DNA from: DATLCI01 sp046714215
GTDB taxonomy: Bacteria > Acidobacteriota > Terriglobia > Terriglobales > Acidobacteriaceae
DNA: 25,849 nt
Direction of reading: 5' to 3'
NCBI GenBank assembly: GCA_046714215.1
Contig: JBKKBM010000134.1
Location: 1-25,849 of the forward strand
Within the stretch, counting starts at the first letter, position 1, and every line of letters begins with the position of its first letter. Below, piece by piece: positions 13,264 to 21,678 of the stretch. The translations under genes were made by a program, and so were the position numbers. The notes under the pieces are model-generated. The model was given only the letters and a program-made list of their open reading frames with translations. It was not told the origin of the DNA and did not search any database.

Positions 13264-15683
13264 ATGCGTACTCTTAGGTTCACAGTGTTTGCCTGTTTTT
13301 TTCTGTTCTTTGTCTTCACCCTTAACGCCCAGGAGCTGACCACCCGGCCCGCGTCGAACACGCCGAACATCACGCCGGCCGCCGGCAAGGTGGCGAATAC
13401 CCACGCGATGTACCAGCAGTTGCGTAACGCGGGGACAAGCGGTGAGATATCTTCCGTCAACAACCTTGTACTGAAGCGGGATGCCGGCACTTTCACGTTC
13501 CGGTCTGGTACGTTTTATTTCCTCACGCCGGTCAATGGCAAGGTGACGGGCGCGGTGTTCGTGGGCGACGCATCTTTCACCCTGGCGCCACCGCTGGCCA
13601 TGGAAAAGAAGAGCATCTTCCTGCTGACCCAGGAGCCGGAGTTGCATGAGACCTTCAGCACAGCGGTCTTCCGCTTCACGGACGAAACTTACGCGGAGAT
13701 CAAGAAGGCCGGGGGCGTGAGCCAGGGTACGCCCGGGGGCATGAATGAACTGGGCGAGATCAATAACGCGCTGAAGCGGAAGCTTTACTACAACCTGACC
13801 GGACGTCTCTTGCAGGACGTGCTGAGTGACGAGCCCGGCGGCGCATTCTTCGCCTTCATCGACGGGAAAAAATATAACGGGAAAGAGATTTTCGCGGTGG
13901 ATCCCCATGGCGCGATGGGACGGGACCCGGAAGAGGTGGTCTTCCTTACCTGGGACGACAACAAGCGCGGCACCTGGGCCGCCTTCCATTATTCCCAGGA
14001 ATACAAAGACGGCACCGCCAGCGGCACGCAGCAGAACGGCGTGATCGATCTGCAGGCGCATAAGCTGGATACGCAATTCGAACGCAGCGGCAAGCTGACG
14101 GGTGACGCTACCACGACCTTCATGGCACTGCGGAGCGGCCTACAGGTGGTTCCCTTCGACTTGTTCGGTTCCCTGCGGGTGCAGAGCGTGACCGGCCAGG
14201 GCGGGGAGTCGCTGGACTTCATCCAGGAAGACAAAGATTATGACTCGGACCTGTACGTGATACTGCCCAAGGCGCTGCGGGCCGGGGAGACGTACAGCAT
14301 CCGCACGCTGTACAGCGGCAAGGATGCGGTGAGCAACGAGGGCGGAGGAAATTACTTTCCCATAGCCCGGTATAACTGGTATCCCAATTACGGCGGACTC
14401 AGGGATTACGCGCTGTACGATCTGGTATTCCGCATTCCCAAGGGCCTGAAGATGGCAGCTACGGGGTGGCGCACCAAAGACGTGACCGAGGGCGCATGGA
14501 ACCTCACGGAGTGGCAGAGCACCACCTACCAGAGCGTGGCGGGGTTCAACTTCGGCGACTACAAGAGCGAGACGGTGAAGTTGGGCAACGGCTTCGAGAT
14601 CGAGACCTTCGCCAATACGGCAACGCCTGACTGGTTGCGGGGCCTGGAAGATAGTCAGGTGGTGAACACCACGGGGATGATGAAGAAGGCGGCGGCGGAG
14701 GCGGAGCTTTCCCTCGCGCTCTATACCGATTATTTTGGACCCACATCCTTCAAGCGCATCTCCATGACGCAGCAGACGGCGGGTAACTTTGGCCAGGCTT
14801 GGCCTCAACTGGTGTTTTTGCCCTTGACCTCGCTGCTGGATTCAGGCACGCGCTTCCGCGTGACCGGCTTTGACCCCAAGGGATACTTCACGGTGGTGGG
14901 GCCGCATGAAGTGGCGCATCAATGGTGGGGCCACACTGTGGGCTGGGCCTCTTACCGCGAGCAGTGGATGAGTGAAGGGTTTTCCGAACTATCCGCGTCA
15001 CTCATCATCCAGATGATCGCCAAAAATAACAAGGGCTTCATCAAGTTCTGGGACACGAGTTGGAGCAAATGACGGAGAAGAACCGGTTCGGCTACCGTCC
15101 TATCGACGTGGGGCCGGTCACCATGGGCTCTCGGCTCAACAACACCAAGGCGGGCAACGACATCTACCGGAACGTCGTCTACCCCAAAGGGGGATACATC
15201 CTGCATATGATCCGCATGATGATGTGGGAACCCAAAGCGGGTGACGAGCGCTTCAAAGTAGCCATGCGGGATTTCGTGAAGAGCTACTCTAACCGCCCCG
15301 CTTCCACGGAAGATTTTAAGGCGACGCTGGAAAAACATATGACCCCGCAGATGGACATGGACGGCAACCGCAAGATGGACTGGTTCTTTGACCAGTACGT
15401 CTATGGCACTGCCCTGCCTACCTACAAGCTGGAACACACCGTGAGCAAGGACGACAAGGGCACGGTGCTGAAGTTCAATGTGACGCAGTCAAAGGTGCCC
15501 GACAACTTCAAGATGCCGGTGCCGCTCTACTTGGAACTGGGTGATGGCCGGATCGCCCGGCTGGGGATGGTCAACCTTACCGGCAACACCAGCGTGGAAC
15601 AGACGGTGCCACTGGGCCAGGCCAACGTGAAGCGTGCGATGCTCTCCTACTACAACGATGTGCTGGGCCTGATCGAAAAATAG
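13264..15683 (+). pseudogene. Secreted M1-like aminopeptidase, broken by one frameshift
   Basis: Gluzincin zinc peptidase. The first frame (13264-15072) carries a signal peptide (FACFFLFFVFTLNAQ), a long N-terminal beta region and the catalytic HEVAHQWWGH with His548, Glu549, His552 and the third ligand Glu571 exactly 18 residues further (MSEGFSE). It ends abruptly at FWDTSWSK. The protein continues one frame over (open 15060-15683) with ELEQMTEKNRFGYRPIDVGPV and a helical C-terminal part (VVYPKGGYILHMIR, MDWFFDQYVYGTALP). Dropping one base after 15054 or so restores a protein of about 806 residues. The classical GAMEN exopeptidase motif is not visible; GNFGQAWPQ occupies that place. There is no slippery heptamer, so a point indel, real or from sequencing, is more likely than programmed frameshifting. 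GGAG lies 4 nt before the ATG. Confidence 0.85.
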
Positions 15684-15733
15684 CTAGCCTGTAAACCGAA
15701 CGCAGACTACTTCAGGAGCCGGGGTTACGCAGG

Positions 15734-16702
15734 TCAGGCGGTAGTCACGATGCAGCGCGCCGCGTGGCCCTCAGCTACGGAAATGAGCGGCGGCACCTGT
15801 TCATTACACGCGGGGATGCGCAACCCGCACCGCGGGGAGAAAGAACATCCGGGCGGGAGCGCCTGGGGCGCGGGTACGGTGCCTTCAATCGTCCGCAGCG
15901 GTTTTGTACGGTCCGTGCTCAGCGAGGGCACCGCCTGCAACAAGCCGCGGGTATAAGGATGCATGGCCTGCGTGAATACCTGCCGGACACTGCCGGTCTC
16001 GACGATGCGTCCCGCGTACATCACGCCCACGTGGTCAGCGATCTGCGCCACCACCCCGAGGTCATGGGAGATGTAGAGCATGGCCAGGTTGAAGCGCAGC
16101 CGCAGGTCGCGCAGCAATTCCAGGATCTGGGCCTGGATGGTGACGTCGAGGGCGGTGGTGGGCTCGTCGGCAATGAGCAGTTGCGGACGGTTGACGATGG
16201 CCATGGCGATCATCACGCGCTGGCGCAGACCGCCAGAGAGTTGGTGGGGATAGTCGCGGGCGCGGCGCTCATGCTCAGGGATGGCAACGTCGCGCATCGC
16301 CTCTAGCGCCGCCGTCCAGGCGTTGTGTTTACTGCGCTCGGGATGGTGGGCGCGCACCGCCTCGGCAATCTGGTCGCCTACGCGCATCACCGGATTCAGC
16401 GCGGTCATGGGCTCCTGAAAGATCATGGCGATGCGCGCGCCGCGGACCTTGCGCATCTCCGTCTCCGTGACCGTGGTGAGTTGCTGACCGGCAAACTCGA
16501 TGGTTCCGGAGATGACCGCCTGCGGCGCCAACAGCCGCATAAGGGCGAGCGACGTGACCGACTTCCCTGACCCTGATTCCCCCACCAGTCCCAACACCTC
16601 GCCCGGCGCGATGGAAAAATCCACGTCGCGCACGGCGTGCACCGGGCCGGTGGCCGTAGCGAATTGAACATTCAAGTCCCGAACGGTGAGGAGTACGGAC
16701 AT
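15734..16702 (-). CDS. dppD: Dipeptide/oligopeptide ABC transporter ATP-binding protein (DppD/OppD type)
   Basis: 322-residue ATPase that powers peptide uptake at the inner membrane. Walker A GESGSGKS (41-48), Q-loop MIFQEPMTALNP, signature LSGGLRQR, Walker B LLIADEPT and switch His in YISHDLG are all intact. The C-terminal extension after HPYTRGLL with CSFSPRCGLRIPAC is typical of the Opp/Dpp/Nik subgroup; in some relatives its cysteines hold an Fe-S cluster. No permease, binding protein or DppF partner is in the window, so the gene is either isolated or its partners lie elsewhere. ATG at 16702 is preferred to GTG at 16705. Confidence 0.92.
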   Translation of the reverse strand: MSVLLTVRDLNVQFATATGPVHAVRDVDFSIAPGEVLGLVGESGSGKSVTSLALMRLLAPQAVISGTIEFAGQQLTTVTETEMRKVRGARIAMIFQEPMTALNPVMRVGDQIAEAVRAHHPERSKHNAWTAALEAMRDVAIPEHERRARDYPHQLSGGLRQRVMIAMAIVNRPQLLIADEPTTALDVTIQAQILELLRDLRLRFNLAMLYISHDLGVVAQIADHVGVMYAGRIVETGSVRQVFTQAMHPYTRGLLQAVPSLSTDRTKPLRTIEGTVPAPQALPPGCSFSPRCGLRIPACNEQVPPLISVAEGHAARCIVTTA

Positions 16703-16724
16703 CACCGCCTATCGTAACAGCGCG

Positions 16725-16748
16725 CTTTAGTTGCCGCCTTTAGTTGCC
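16725..16748. repeat. 11-bp direct repeat at the end of the SPFH gene
   Basis: CTTTAGTTGCC occurs at 16725-16735 and again at 16738-16748, period 13. The right copy contains the stop codon of the SPFH gene (TTA on this strand), so the duplication repeats the gene's last codons and stop just beyond its end. Confidence 0.5.
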
Positions 16749-17579
16749 ACCCAAGATGAGCGGCAGGCCGTTCTTGCCGCCGCCAATGATCACGATCTTC
16801 GCGTTCGGGCTCTTGGCCAGCGTCTCCGTAGCCTCAATGCCCTTCCACTCCAGCAACTGGCTGTTGATGCCCTGGGAGACGGTGGTCTGGAAGTCGCGGA
16901 TGCCGCCCGCTTCGATGCGCTTGCGCTCGGCTTCCTGCTTTTCCTTCTGCAATTTGAAGTTCATCGCGAGGGACTCTTGCTCAGCTTGCTGCTTGAGTTC
17001 GATGGAAGCTTTGAGGGCGATGGGCAGGCGGATGTCGCGGAGGAGAACGTCTTCGATGATGAGGCCGCGCTTTTCCAGGTCCCGTTTGAGGGACGTGCGG
17101 ATCTCATTCTGGACTTCCTGGCGCGCGCTGCTGTAGAGCGCGTTGGCGGAATGCGAGGCGGTGGCCTCGCGGATGGCCGAACGGAGCGTGGGTTCGACGA
17201 TAGCGTCGATGTAGTTTGGTCCGAGCTCGCGGTAGACCTGGGCAGCTTTCTCGGGGTCGAGCTTGAAGACCAGCGACGTGTCCAGGCCCATGACCAGGCC
17301 TTCGGCGGAAGGTACGTCCGCCGATTCCTTCAGCGACTGAGTACGCACCGTCATCTCGACCACCTTCTTCAGCGGATTCACCACATGGATGCCGGAGTCG
17401 AGTTTTTCGCCTGTGACCCGACCGAACAACGTGAGGACGCCCACCCTGCCCGCGGGGATGGTGGTGAAGGAACTGACTACGAGGATCAGCAGCACAAGGG
17501 CGATGAGACCGCCCAATACTACTTTGCCAATGGGGAATGAGCTGAAATCGATCACGCGGTCTTGTCCGTAAGTATTCAT
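16740..17579 (-). CDS. Prohibitin/SPFH (Band 7) membrane protein
   Basis: 279 residues. One N-terminal membrane segment (about 19-39, VVLGGLIALVLLILVVSSF) is followed by the SPFH domain: TIPAGRVGVLTLFGRV, LDSGIHVVNPL, then TSLVFKLDPEKA and the helical end EKRGLIIEDVLLRDIRLP. A long coiled-coil region follows (KQQAEQESLAMNFKLQKEKQEAERKRIEAGG), and the tail is Gly-rich. Such proteins form ring- or cage-like oligomers at the inner membrane and often influence FtsH-type proteases; no protease gene is adjacent. AAGGAG lies about 8 nt before the ATG at 17579 and supports the start. Divergent from the amidase gene, with 105 nt between. Confidence 0.92.
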   Translation of the reverse strand: MNTYGQDRVIDFSSFPIGKVVLGGLIALVLLILVVSSFTTIPAGRVGVLTLFGRVTGEKLDSGIHVVNPLKKVVEMTVRTQSLKESADVPSAEGLVMGLDTSLVFKLDPEKAAQVYRELGPNYIDAIVEPTLRSAIREATASHSANALYSSARQEVQNEIRTSLKRDLEKRGLIIEDVLLRDIRLPIALKASIELKQQAEQESLAMNFKLQKEKQEAERKRIEAGGIRDFQTTVSQGINSQLLEWKGIEATETLAKSPNAKIVIIGGGKNGLPLILGGN

Positions 17580-17667
17580 GGTGTTTCTCCTTTTTTTCCG
17601 GGGTTGCCGGTCAGCAGCTTCATCTGGAGTACAGATTCTCCCACATGGAAAGACGCAGCGCTTCCGC

Positions 17668-17673
17668 TATAAT
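17668..17673 (+). promoter_or_regulatory. TATAAT -10 box of the amidase gene
   Basis: Perfect TATAAT 11 nt before the ATG at 17685. A transcript from it would start about 4-6 nt before the ATG, leaving no room for a ribosome site, so the mRNA would be nearly leaderless. No good -35 box is seen. Confidence 0.5.
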
Positions 17674-17684
17674 GCGCGGCACTT

Positions 17685-19514
17685 ATGCGCGCACCGAAAA
17701 ATGCTCTCGCTACCGCTGCCTTGAATCGTCGCCACTTCTTGAACGTGTGCTCTGCTCTGGGCGTGGGCAGCGCCCTCTTCCCCGGAGTACTGTGGGGACT
17801 GAGTCAGGATCCCGCCAAGAAAGAGGCGGCCAAGGTCACGAAGGAGATGATCGACGAGGCGGCGAGCATCGCGGGCGTCGATATCAAAGACGAATATAAA
17901 GAGATGATGCTCGAAGACCTGAATGACAATGCCAAGGGGTACGGCGTGATCCACGACCTGCATATCCCCAACCGGGTGGCGCCCGCAGTGCAGTTCGACC
18001 CGGTACTGCCGCAATTCAAGATCAGCGTAACGGCGAAAGCACCCATGCGGATGAGCAGGATGGTGGCGACGGCCGCGCCTAAGAAACTGGAAGACGTGGC
18101 GTTCTACACCGTGCGCCAACTTGCCGAACTGGTGCGTACGCGCAAAGTCAGTTCTACCGCACTCACGCAGATGTATCTCGACCGGATCAAGCGGTACGAT
18201 CCGTTGCTGCATTTTGTGATCACGCTGACGGCGGACCGGGCGCGGGCGCAGGCCAAGGAAGCAGACCGCGAGATCGCGGCCGGAAAATATCGGGGGCCGC
18301 TGCACGGCATCCCCTGGGGCGCCAAAGACCTGATTGCAGTGAAGGGCTATCGCACTACGTGGGGCGCGGCCGGATTTGAAGAGCAGAAGTTTGACGAGGA
18401 CGCGACCGTGGTGCAACGCCTGGATAAGGCCGGTGCAGTGCTGATCGGAAAGTTGACTTTAGGCGCGCTGGCACAGGGTGACCGTTGGTTCGGCGAACGC
18501 ACGCGGAATCCGTGGCGGCCGCAGCAGGGGTCATCGGGATCGTCGGCGGGATCCGCTTCGGCGACCGCGGCGGGATGCGTGGCCTTCGCCATCGGCTCAG
18601 AGACACTGGGCTCCATCTCTTCGCCGGCGACGCGCGTAGGCGCCACCGGTCTGCGCCCGACGTTTGGCCGCGTGCCCCGCACCGGCGCGATGGCCCTGTC
18701 TTGGTCGATGGACAAACTCGGCCCGCTGTGTCGCTGCGTGGAAGACTGCGCGATCGTCCTGGACGCGATCTATGGCCCGGACGGAAAAGACATCACGGCC
18801 CATCACCAGTATCCGTTCACCTGGAATGCGGAACTGGACATCCGCAAGCTGCGCATCGGCTACTTGAAGTCAGAGTTTGAACGCGAAGCCACCGTGGCAG
18901 CGGATGCCAAGCCGGAAGTGCGGGAGCGCATCCTCAAAGCCCGCGCCATGAACAAGGTCTTCGAAGACGCCGCGCTCAATGTGCTGCGCAATAAGTTAAG
19001 GATCGAGCTGATCCCGGTGGAGTTGCCGAAGTTGCCGTATAGCGAGATGAACGTGGTGCTAAGCGCCGAAGCGGCCGCAGCCTTCGACGATCTGACCCGC
19101 AGCGGCCGCGACAAACTGCTCACCGCGCAAGGGCCCTTCGATTGGCCCAACAGCTTTCGTACAGCGCGCTTCATCCCGGCGGTGGAGTATGTGCAAGCGA
19201 ACCGCGCGCGCACCATCGCGATGGAGAAGGCGCATGAGCTCTTCCAGAAGGTGGATGTGATCGTGACACCGACCACGTCGACGCAATTGCGCATGACGAA
19301 TCTGACGGGGCATCCGGCGGTGATCCTGCCTAACGGATTCTTGCCCGCCGATGCCGCGATCCCGGAGGGGCCGACCGCGGGCGGCGGGCCGGGCACTCCC
19401 GTAAGCCTTACCTTCCTAGGCAAACTCTTTGGCGAAGCCGAACTTCTGGCCGTAGCTAAGGCGTATCAGGATGCCACAGACTTCCACTTGAAGCGGCCCG
19501 AGTTGAAGCAGTGA
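17685..19514 (+). CDS. Tat-exported amidase-signature hydrolase
   Basis: 609 residues, GatA-like amidase fold. N-terminus RRHFLNVCSALGVGSALFPG has the twin-arginine and hydrophobic core of a Tat signal, so the enzyme should fold in the cytoplasm and act in the periplasm. About 110 residues of unassigned region follow. The amidase domain begins at YTVRQLAELV. Catalytic Lys214 (PWGAKDL), the Ser pair in GSSGSSAGS (284 region) and nucleophile Ser310 in LGSISSPATR give the Ser-cisSer-Lys triad. The usual GGSIR is altered to LGSIS and GSSGGS to GSSGSS, a divergent subgroup. As a single secreted enzyme it is not the tRNA amidotransferase; it probably cleaves amides or esters from outside. Polysaccharide deacetylase follows 100 nt later. 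Confidence 0.9.
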   Translation: MRAPKNALATAALNRRHFLNVCSALGVGSALFPGVLWGLSQDPAKKEAAKVTKEMIDEAASIAGVDIKDEYKEMMLEDLNDNAKGYGVIHDLHIPNRVAPAVQFDPVLPQFKISVTAKAPMRMSRMVATAAPKKLEDVAFYTVRQLAELVRTRKVSSTALTQMYLDRIKRYDPLLHFVITLTADRARAQAKEADREIAAGKYRGPLHGIPWGAKDLIAVKGYRTTWGAAGFEEQKFDEDATVVQRLDKAGAVLIGKLTLGALAQGDRWFGERTRNPWRPQQGSSGSSAGSASATAAGCVAFAIGSETLGSISSPATRVGATGLRPTFGRVPRTGAMALSWSMDKLGPLCRCVEDCAIVLDAIYGPDGKDITAHHQYPFTWNAELDIRKLRIGYLKSEFEREATVAADAKPEVRERILKARAMNKVFEDAALNVLRNKLRIELIPVELPKLPYSEMNVVLSAEAAAAFDDLTRSGRDKLLTAQGPFDWPNSFRTARFIPAVEYVQANRARTIAMEKAHELFQKVDVIVTPTTSTQLRMTNLTGHPAVILPNGFLPADAAIPEGPTAGGGPGTPVSLTFLGKLFGEAELLAVAKAYQDATDFHLKRPELKQ

Positions 19515-19525
19515 TTCATTTCTGC

Positions 19526-19597
19526 ATTGACTCATTTGCTCATTGCTTGAGGTTTATTCTTCAATGGGTAAATCAATCAATGATTCGGTGAGTCAAT
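19526..19597. repeat. AT-rich inverted repeat between amidase and deacetylase
   Basis: ATTGACTCA (19526-19534) and its exact complement TGAGTCAAT (19589-19597) bracket 54 nt made of ATTG/CAAT-type words. The stretch is markedly AT-rich against its surroundings and could fold as an imperfect hairpin that also serves as a terminator. It looks like a degenerate intergenic repeat element. Confidence 0.5.
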
Positions 19598-19602
19598 CCG
19601 TT

Positions 19603-19608
19603 TAGAAT
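19603..19608 (+). promoter_or_regulatory. TAGAAT -10-like box of the deacetylase gene
   Basis: TAGAAT ends 6 nt before the ATG at 19615, with no ribosome site between. This spacing predicts that transcription starts on or beside the start codon. Confidence 0.4.
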
Positions 19609-19614
19609 CCTGCC

Positions 19615-20331
19615 ATGCTTCCCTTTCTCGTTGGCGGTGCCGTCGTCGCGGCGACTTTCACCGCTTACCATTCCATGGCGCCGCGCTCGCAGGTGTTTGG
19701 CGAGACCTTCATCGGCACGCCCGGACAAGGGAAACAGCTGGCACTCACCTATGACGACGGGCCGAATGATCCGTACACCCTGCAATTGCTCGACGTGCTG
19801 GCGAAGCATGACGTGAAGGCGACGTTCTTCGTGATCGGCAGTTTTGCCGAGCAGCGGCCGGACATCGTGCGCCGGATGGTTGCTGAGGGGCATGAGATCG
19901 GGAACCACACGTTCATGCATCCGGTGCTTTCGCTATGTGATGGCGACAACGTGAAACACGAACTGACCCGGTGCGAGAAGGCGCTGAAGGGAGCGGGAGT
20001 AGAGAACGTCAAGCTCTTTCGTCCGCCGTTCGGGGCGCGTCGTCCTGGGACGCTGCGGGTCGCGCGGGCGATGGGATACGTTCCGGTGATGTGGTCGGTA
20101 ACCTGTTACGACTGGAAGGCAACGACAGCGGATCTTGTTGAGGCGCACGCGGTGCGTGGGATCACCGGCGGCGATGTGATCCTGTTGCACGATGGCGGAC
20201 ATAAGCGCATGGGCACGGATCGGTCGCACACCGTGGAGGCGACGGAGCGGATCATCCGTCGATATAAGGAGCAGGGATTCGAGTTTGTGACGGTGGGTGG
20301 GATGATGGGCGTATCTGTCACAAAGCCTTGA
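19615..20331 (+). CDS. Polysaccharide deacetylase (NodB/CE4 family)
   Basis: 238 residues, with a short hydrophobic N-terminus (LPFLVGGAVVAATF) that is a signal or membrane anchor. NodB motifs: motif 1 TYDDGPN with base Asp47 and metal Asp48; motif 2 HTFMH with metal His98 and His102; motif 3 RPPFGARRP; and motif 5 VILLHDG near residue 190. The W-rich strand VMWSVTCYDW marks motif 4. All metal and catalytic residues are present, so it should remove N- or O-acetyl groups from a cell-wall or surface glycan such as peptidoglycan or chitin-like oligomers; the exact substrate cannot be read from the sequence. The 3' end overlaps the convergent hemL gene by 14 nt. Confidence 0.92.
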   Translation: MLPFLVGGAVVAATFTAYHSMAPRSQVFGETFIGTPGQGKQLALTYDDGPNDPYTLQLLDVLAKHDVKATFFVIGSFAEQRPDIVRRMVAEGHEIGNHTFMHPVLSLCDGDNVKHELTRCEKALKGAGVENVKLFRPPFGARRPGTLRVARAMGYVPVMWSVTCYDWKATTADLVEAHAVRGITGGDVILLHDGGHKRMGTDRSHTVEATERIIRRYKEQGFEFVTVGGMMGVSVTKP

Positions 20332-21676
20332 ATGCCTGTTTGGCGGCGTCGATGGTGGCGTTGATGTCGTCGGGGGTGTGGGCGGCCGAGACGAAGGCCG
20401 CTTCATACTGTGACGGCGGCAGATAGACGCCGATCTCCAGCATGGCGCGGTGAAACTTGGCGAACTTGGCGGTGTCGCTCTTCGACGCTGACGGAAAATC
20501 CCACACGTTTGCTTTGGTAAAGAACCAGGTGAACATGGAGCCGATGCGGTTGAAGATGAGGTCGACGCCGGCTTCCCGGGCCGCGTCGCGGACGGAATCG
20601 GCAACGAGGTTGGTCGAGTACTCCAGTTTGTCGTAGATATCGCGATTCTGGTTCAGGTGATTCAGCGTGGCTAGGCCCGCGGCCATCGACAGCGGATTGC
20701 CGCTGAGCGTGCCCGCCTGATACATCGGCCCGAGCGGTGCGACCATGTTCATGATCTTCGCAGACGCGCCGTACGCGCCGACGGGCAGGCCGCCGCCGAG
20801 GATCTTGCCCAGGCAGGTAATGTCCGGCTTGATGCGATAGAGCTCCTGCGCGCCACCAAAGGCGAGGCGGAATCCGGTCATCACTTCGTCGAAGATGAGC
20901 AACGCGCCGTTCTGCTTGCTGATGTCGCGCAGGCCTTCGAGGAATCCGGGCGCGGGAATCACCACGCCCATATTGCCAACAACGGGCTCGACGATGACCG
21001 CGGCGATGTTGTCTTTGTAGCGCTTAAATGCGTCGCGCACGGCGTCCAGGTCGTTGTAATCGGCGGTGATGGTGAGCTGGGTGAACTCTTCCGGAACACC
21101 GGCGGAATCAGGCACGCCCAGCGTAGCGCCACCGGAGCCGGCCTTGATGAGAAGTGCGTCGGCGTGTCCGTGGTAACAGCCCTGGAATTTGAGGATGTAG
21201 TTGCGCTTGGTAAAAGCGCGCGCGAGGCGGATAGCGGACATCGCCGCTTCCGTGCCGCTGTTGACGAAGCGGATCTTCTCGATCGAAGGATAAGCGGAGA
21301 CGACCAACTCCGCGAGTTCCGCTTCGCTGGGCGTGGACGCGCCGAAGGTGGCGCCATCGCGCGCGGCCTTCTCAATCGCCTCGACAACGGGCGGAAACGC
21401 ATGGCCGAGAATGAGCGGCCCCCAGGAGCAGACGTAGTCGACGTAGTCGTTGCCGTCAGCGTCATACATGCGGCTGCCGGCGCCGCGCACGATGAAGGGC
21501 GGATCGCCGCCGACAGCCTTGAACGCTCGCGCGGGCGAATCCACGCCGCCGGGAATCACTTTTTCCGCGCGCTTCTGCAATAGCTTCGATTGCTCCAGGC
21601 TAAAAAAACGCGGGAGCGCCTGATTGAGGTCGAGCGGTTTTAGCGGCTTGGTAGAGCGAGGCTTGCGTGGAGGCAT
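20318..21676 (-). CDS. hemL: Glutamate-1-semialdehyde 2,1-aminomutase
   Basis: PLP-dependent enzyme of the C5 heme pathway, converting glutamate-1-semialdehyde to 5-aminolevulinate in the cytoplasm. 452 residues, slightly longer than usual because of a basic, Pro-rich N-terminal extension of about 25 residues before LEQSKLLQKRAEKVIPGG. Seen: IPGGVDSPARAF (substrate region), NSGTEAAMSAIRLAR (phosphate binding), GCYHGHADALL, LIFDEVMTGFR with Asp263 at the pyridine ring, and Lys291 in TCLGKILGGGLPVGAYG, the Schiff-base lysine. SGNPLSMAAG completes the family pattern. Only two bases separate it from the DUF853 gene, which ends just upstream, so it is the second gene of an operon. Its 3' end overlaps the convergent deacetylase. 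Confidence 0.96.
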   Translation of the reverse strand: MPPRKPRSTKPLKPLDLNQALPRFFSLEQSKLLQKRAEKVIPGGVDSPARAFKAVGGDPPFIVRGAGSRMYDADGNDYVDYVCSWGPLILGHAFPPVVEAIEKAARDGATFGASTPSEAELAELVVSAYPSIEKIRFVNSGTEAAMSAIRLARAFTKRNYILKFQGCYHGHADALLIKAGSGGATLGVPDSAGVPEEFTQLTITADYNDLDAVRDAFKRYKDNIAAVIVEPVVGNMGVVIPAPGFLEGLRDISKQNGALLIFDEVMTGFRLAFGGAQELYRIKPDITCLGKILGGGLPVGAYGASAKIMNMVAPLGPMYQAGTLSGNPLSMAAGLATLNHLNQNRDIYDKLEYSTNLVADSVRDAAREAGVDLIFNRIGSMFTWFFTKANVWDFPSASKSDTAKFAKFHRAMLEIGVYLPPSQYEAAFVSAAHTPDDINATIDAAKQAFKAL

Positions 21677-21678
21677 GG

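Noticed and set aside
13042..14076. Minus-strand open frame of 344 codons
   Set aside because: Antisense to the aminopeptidase gene; no recognisable motif.
15040..15075. Programmed -1 frameshift in the aminopeptidase
   Set aside because: No slippery heptamer or obvious downstream stimulator; a simple indel is more likely.
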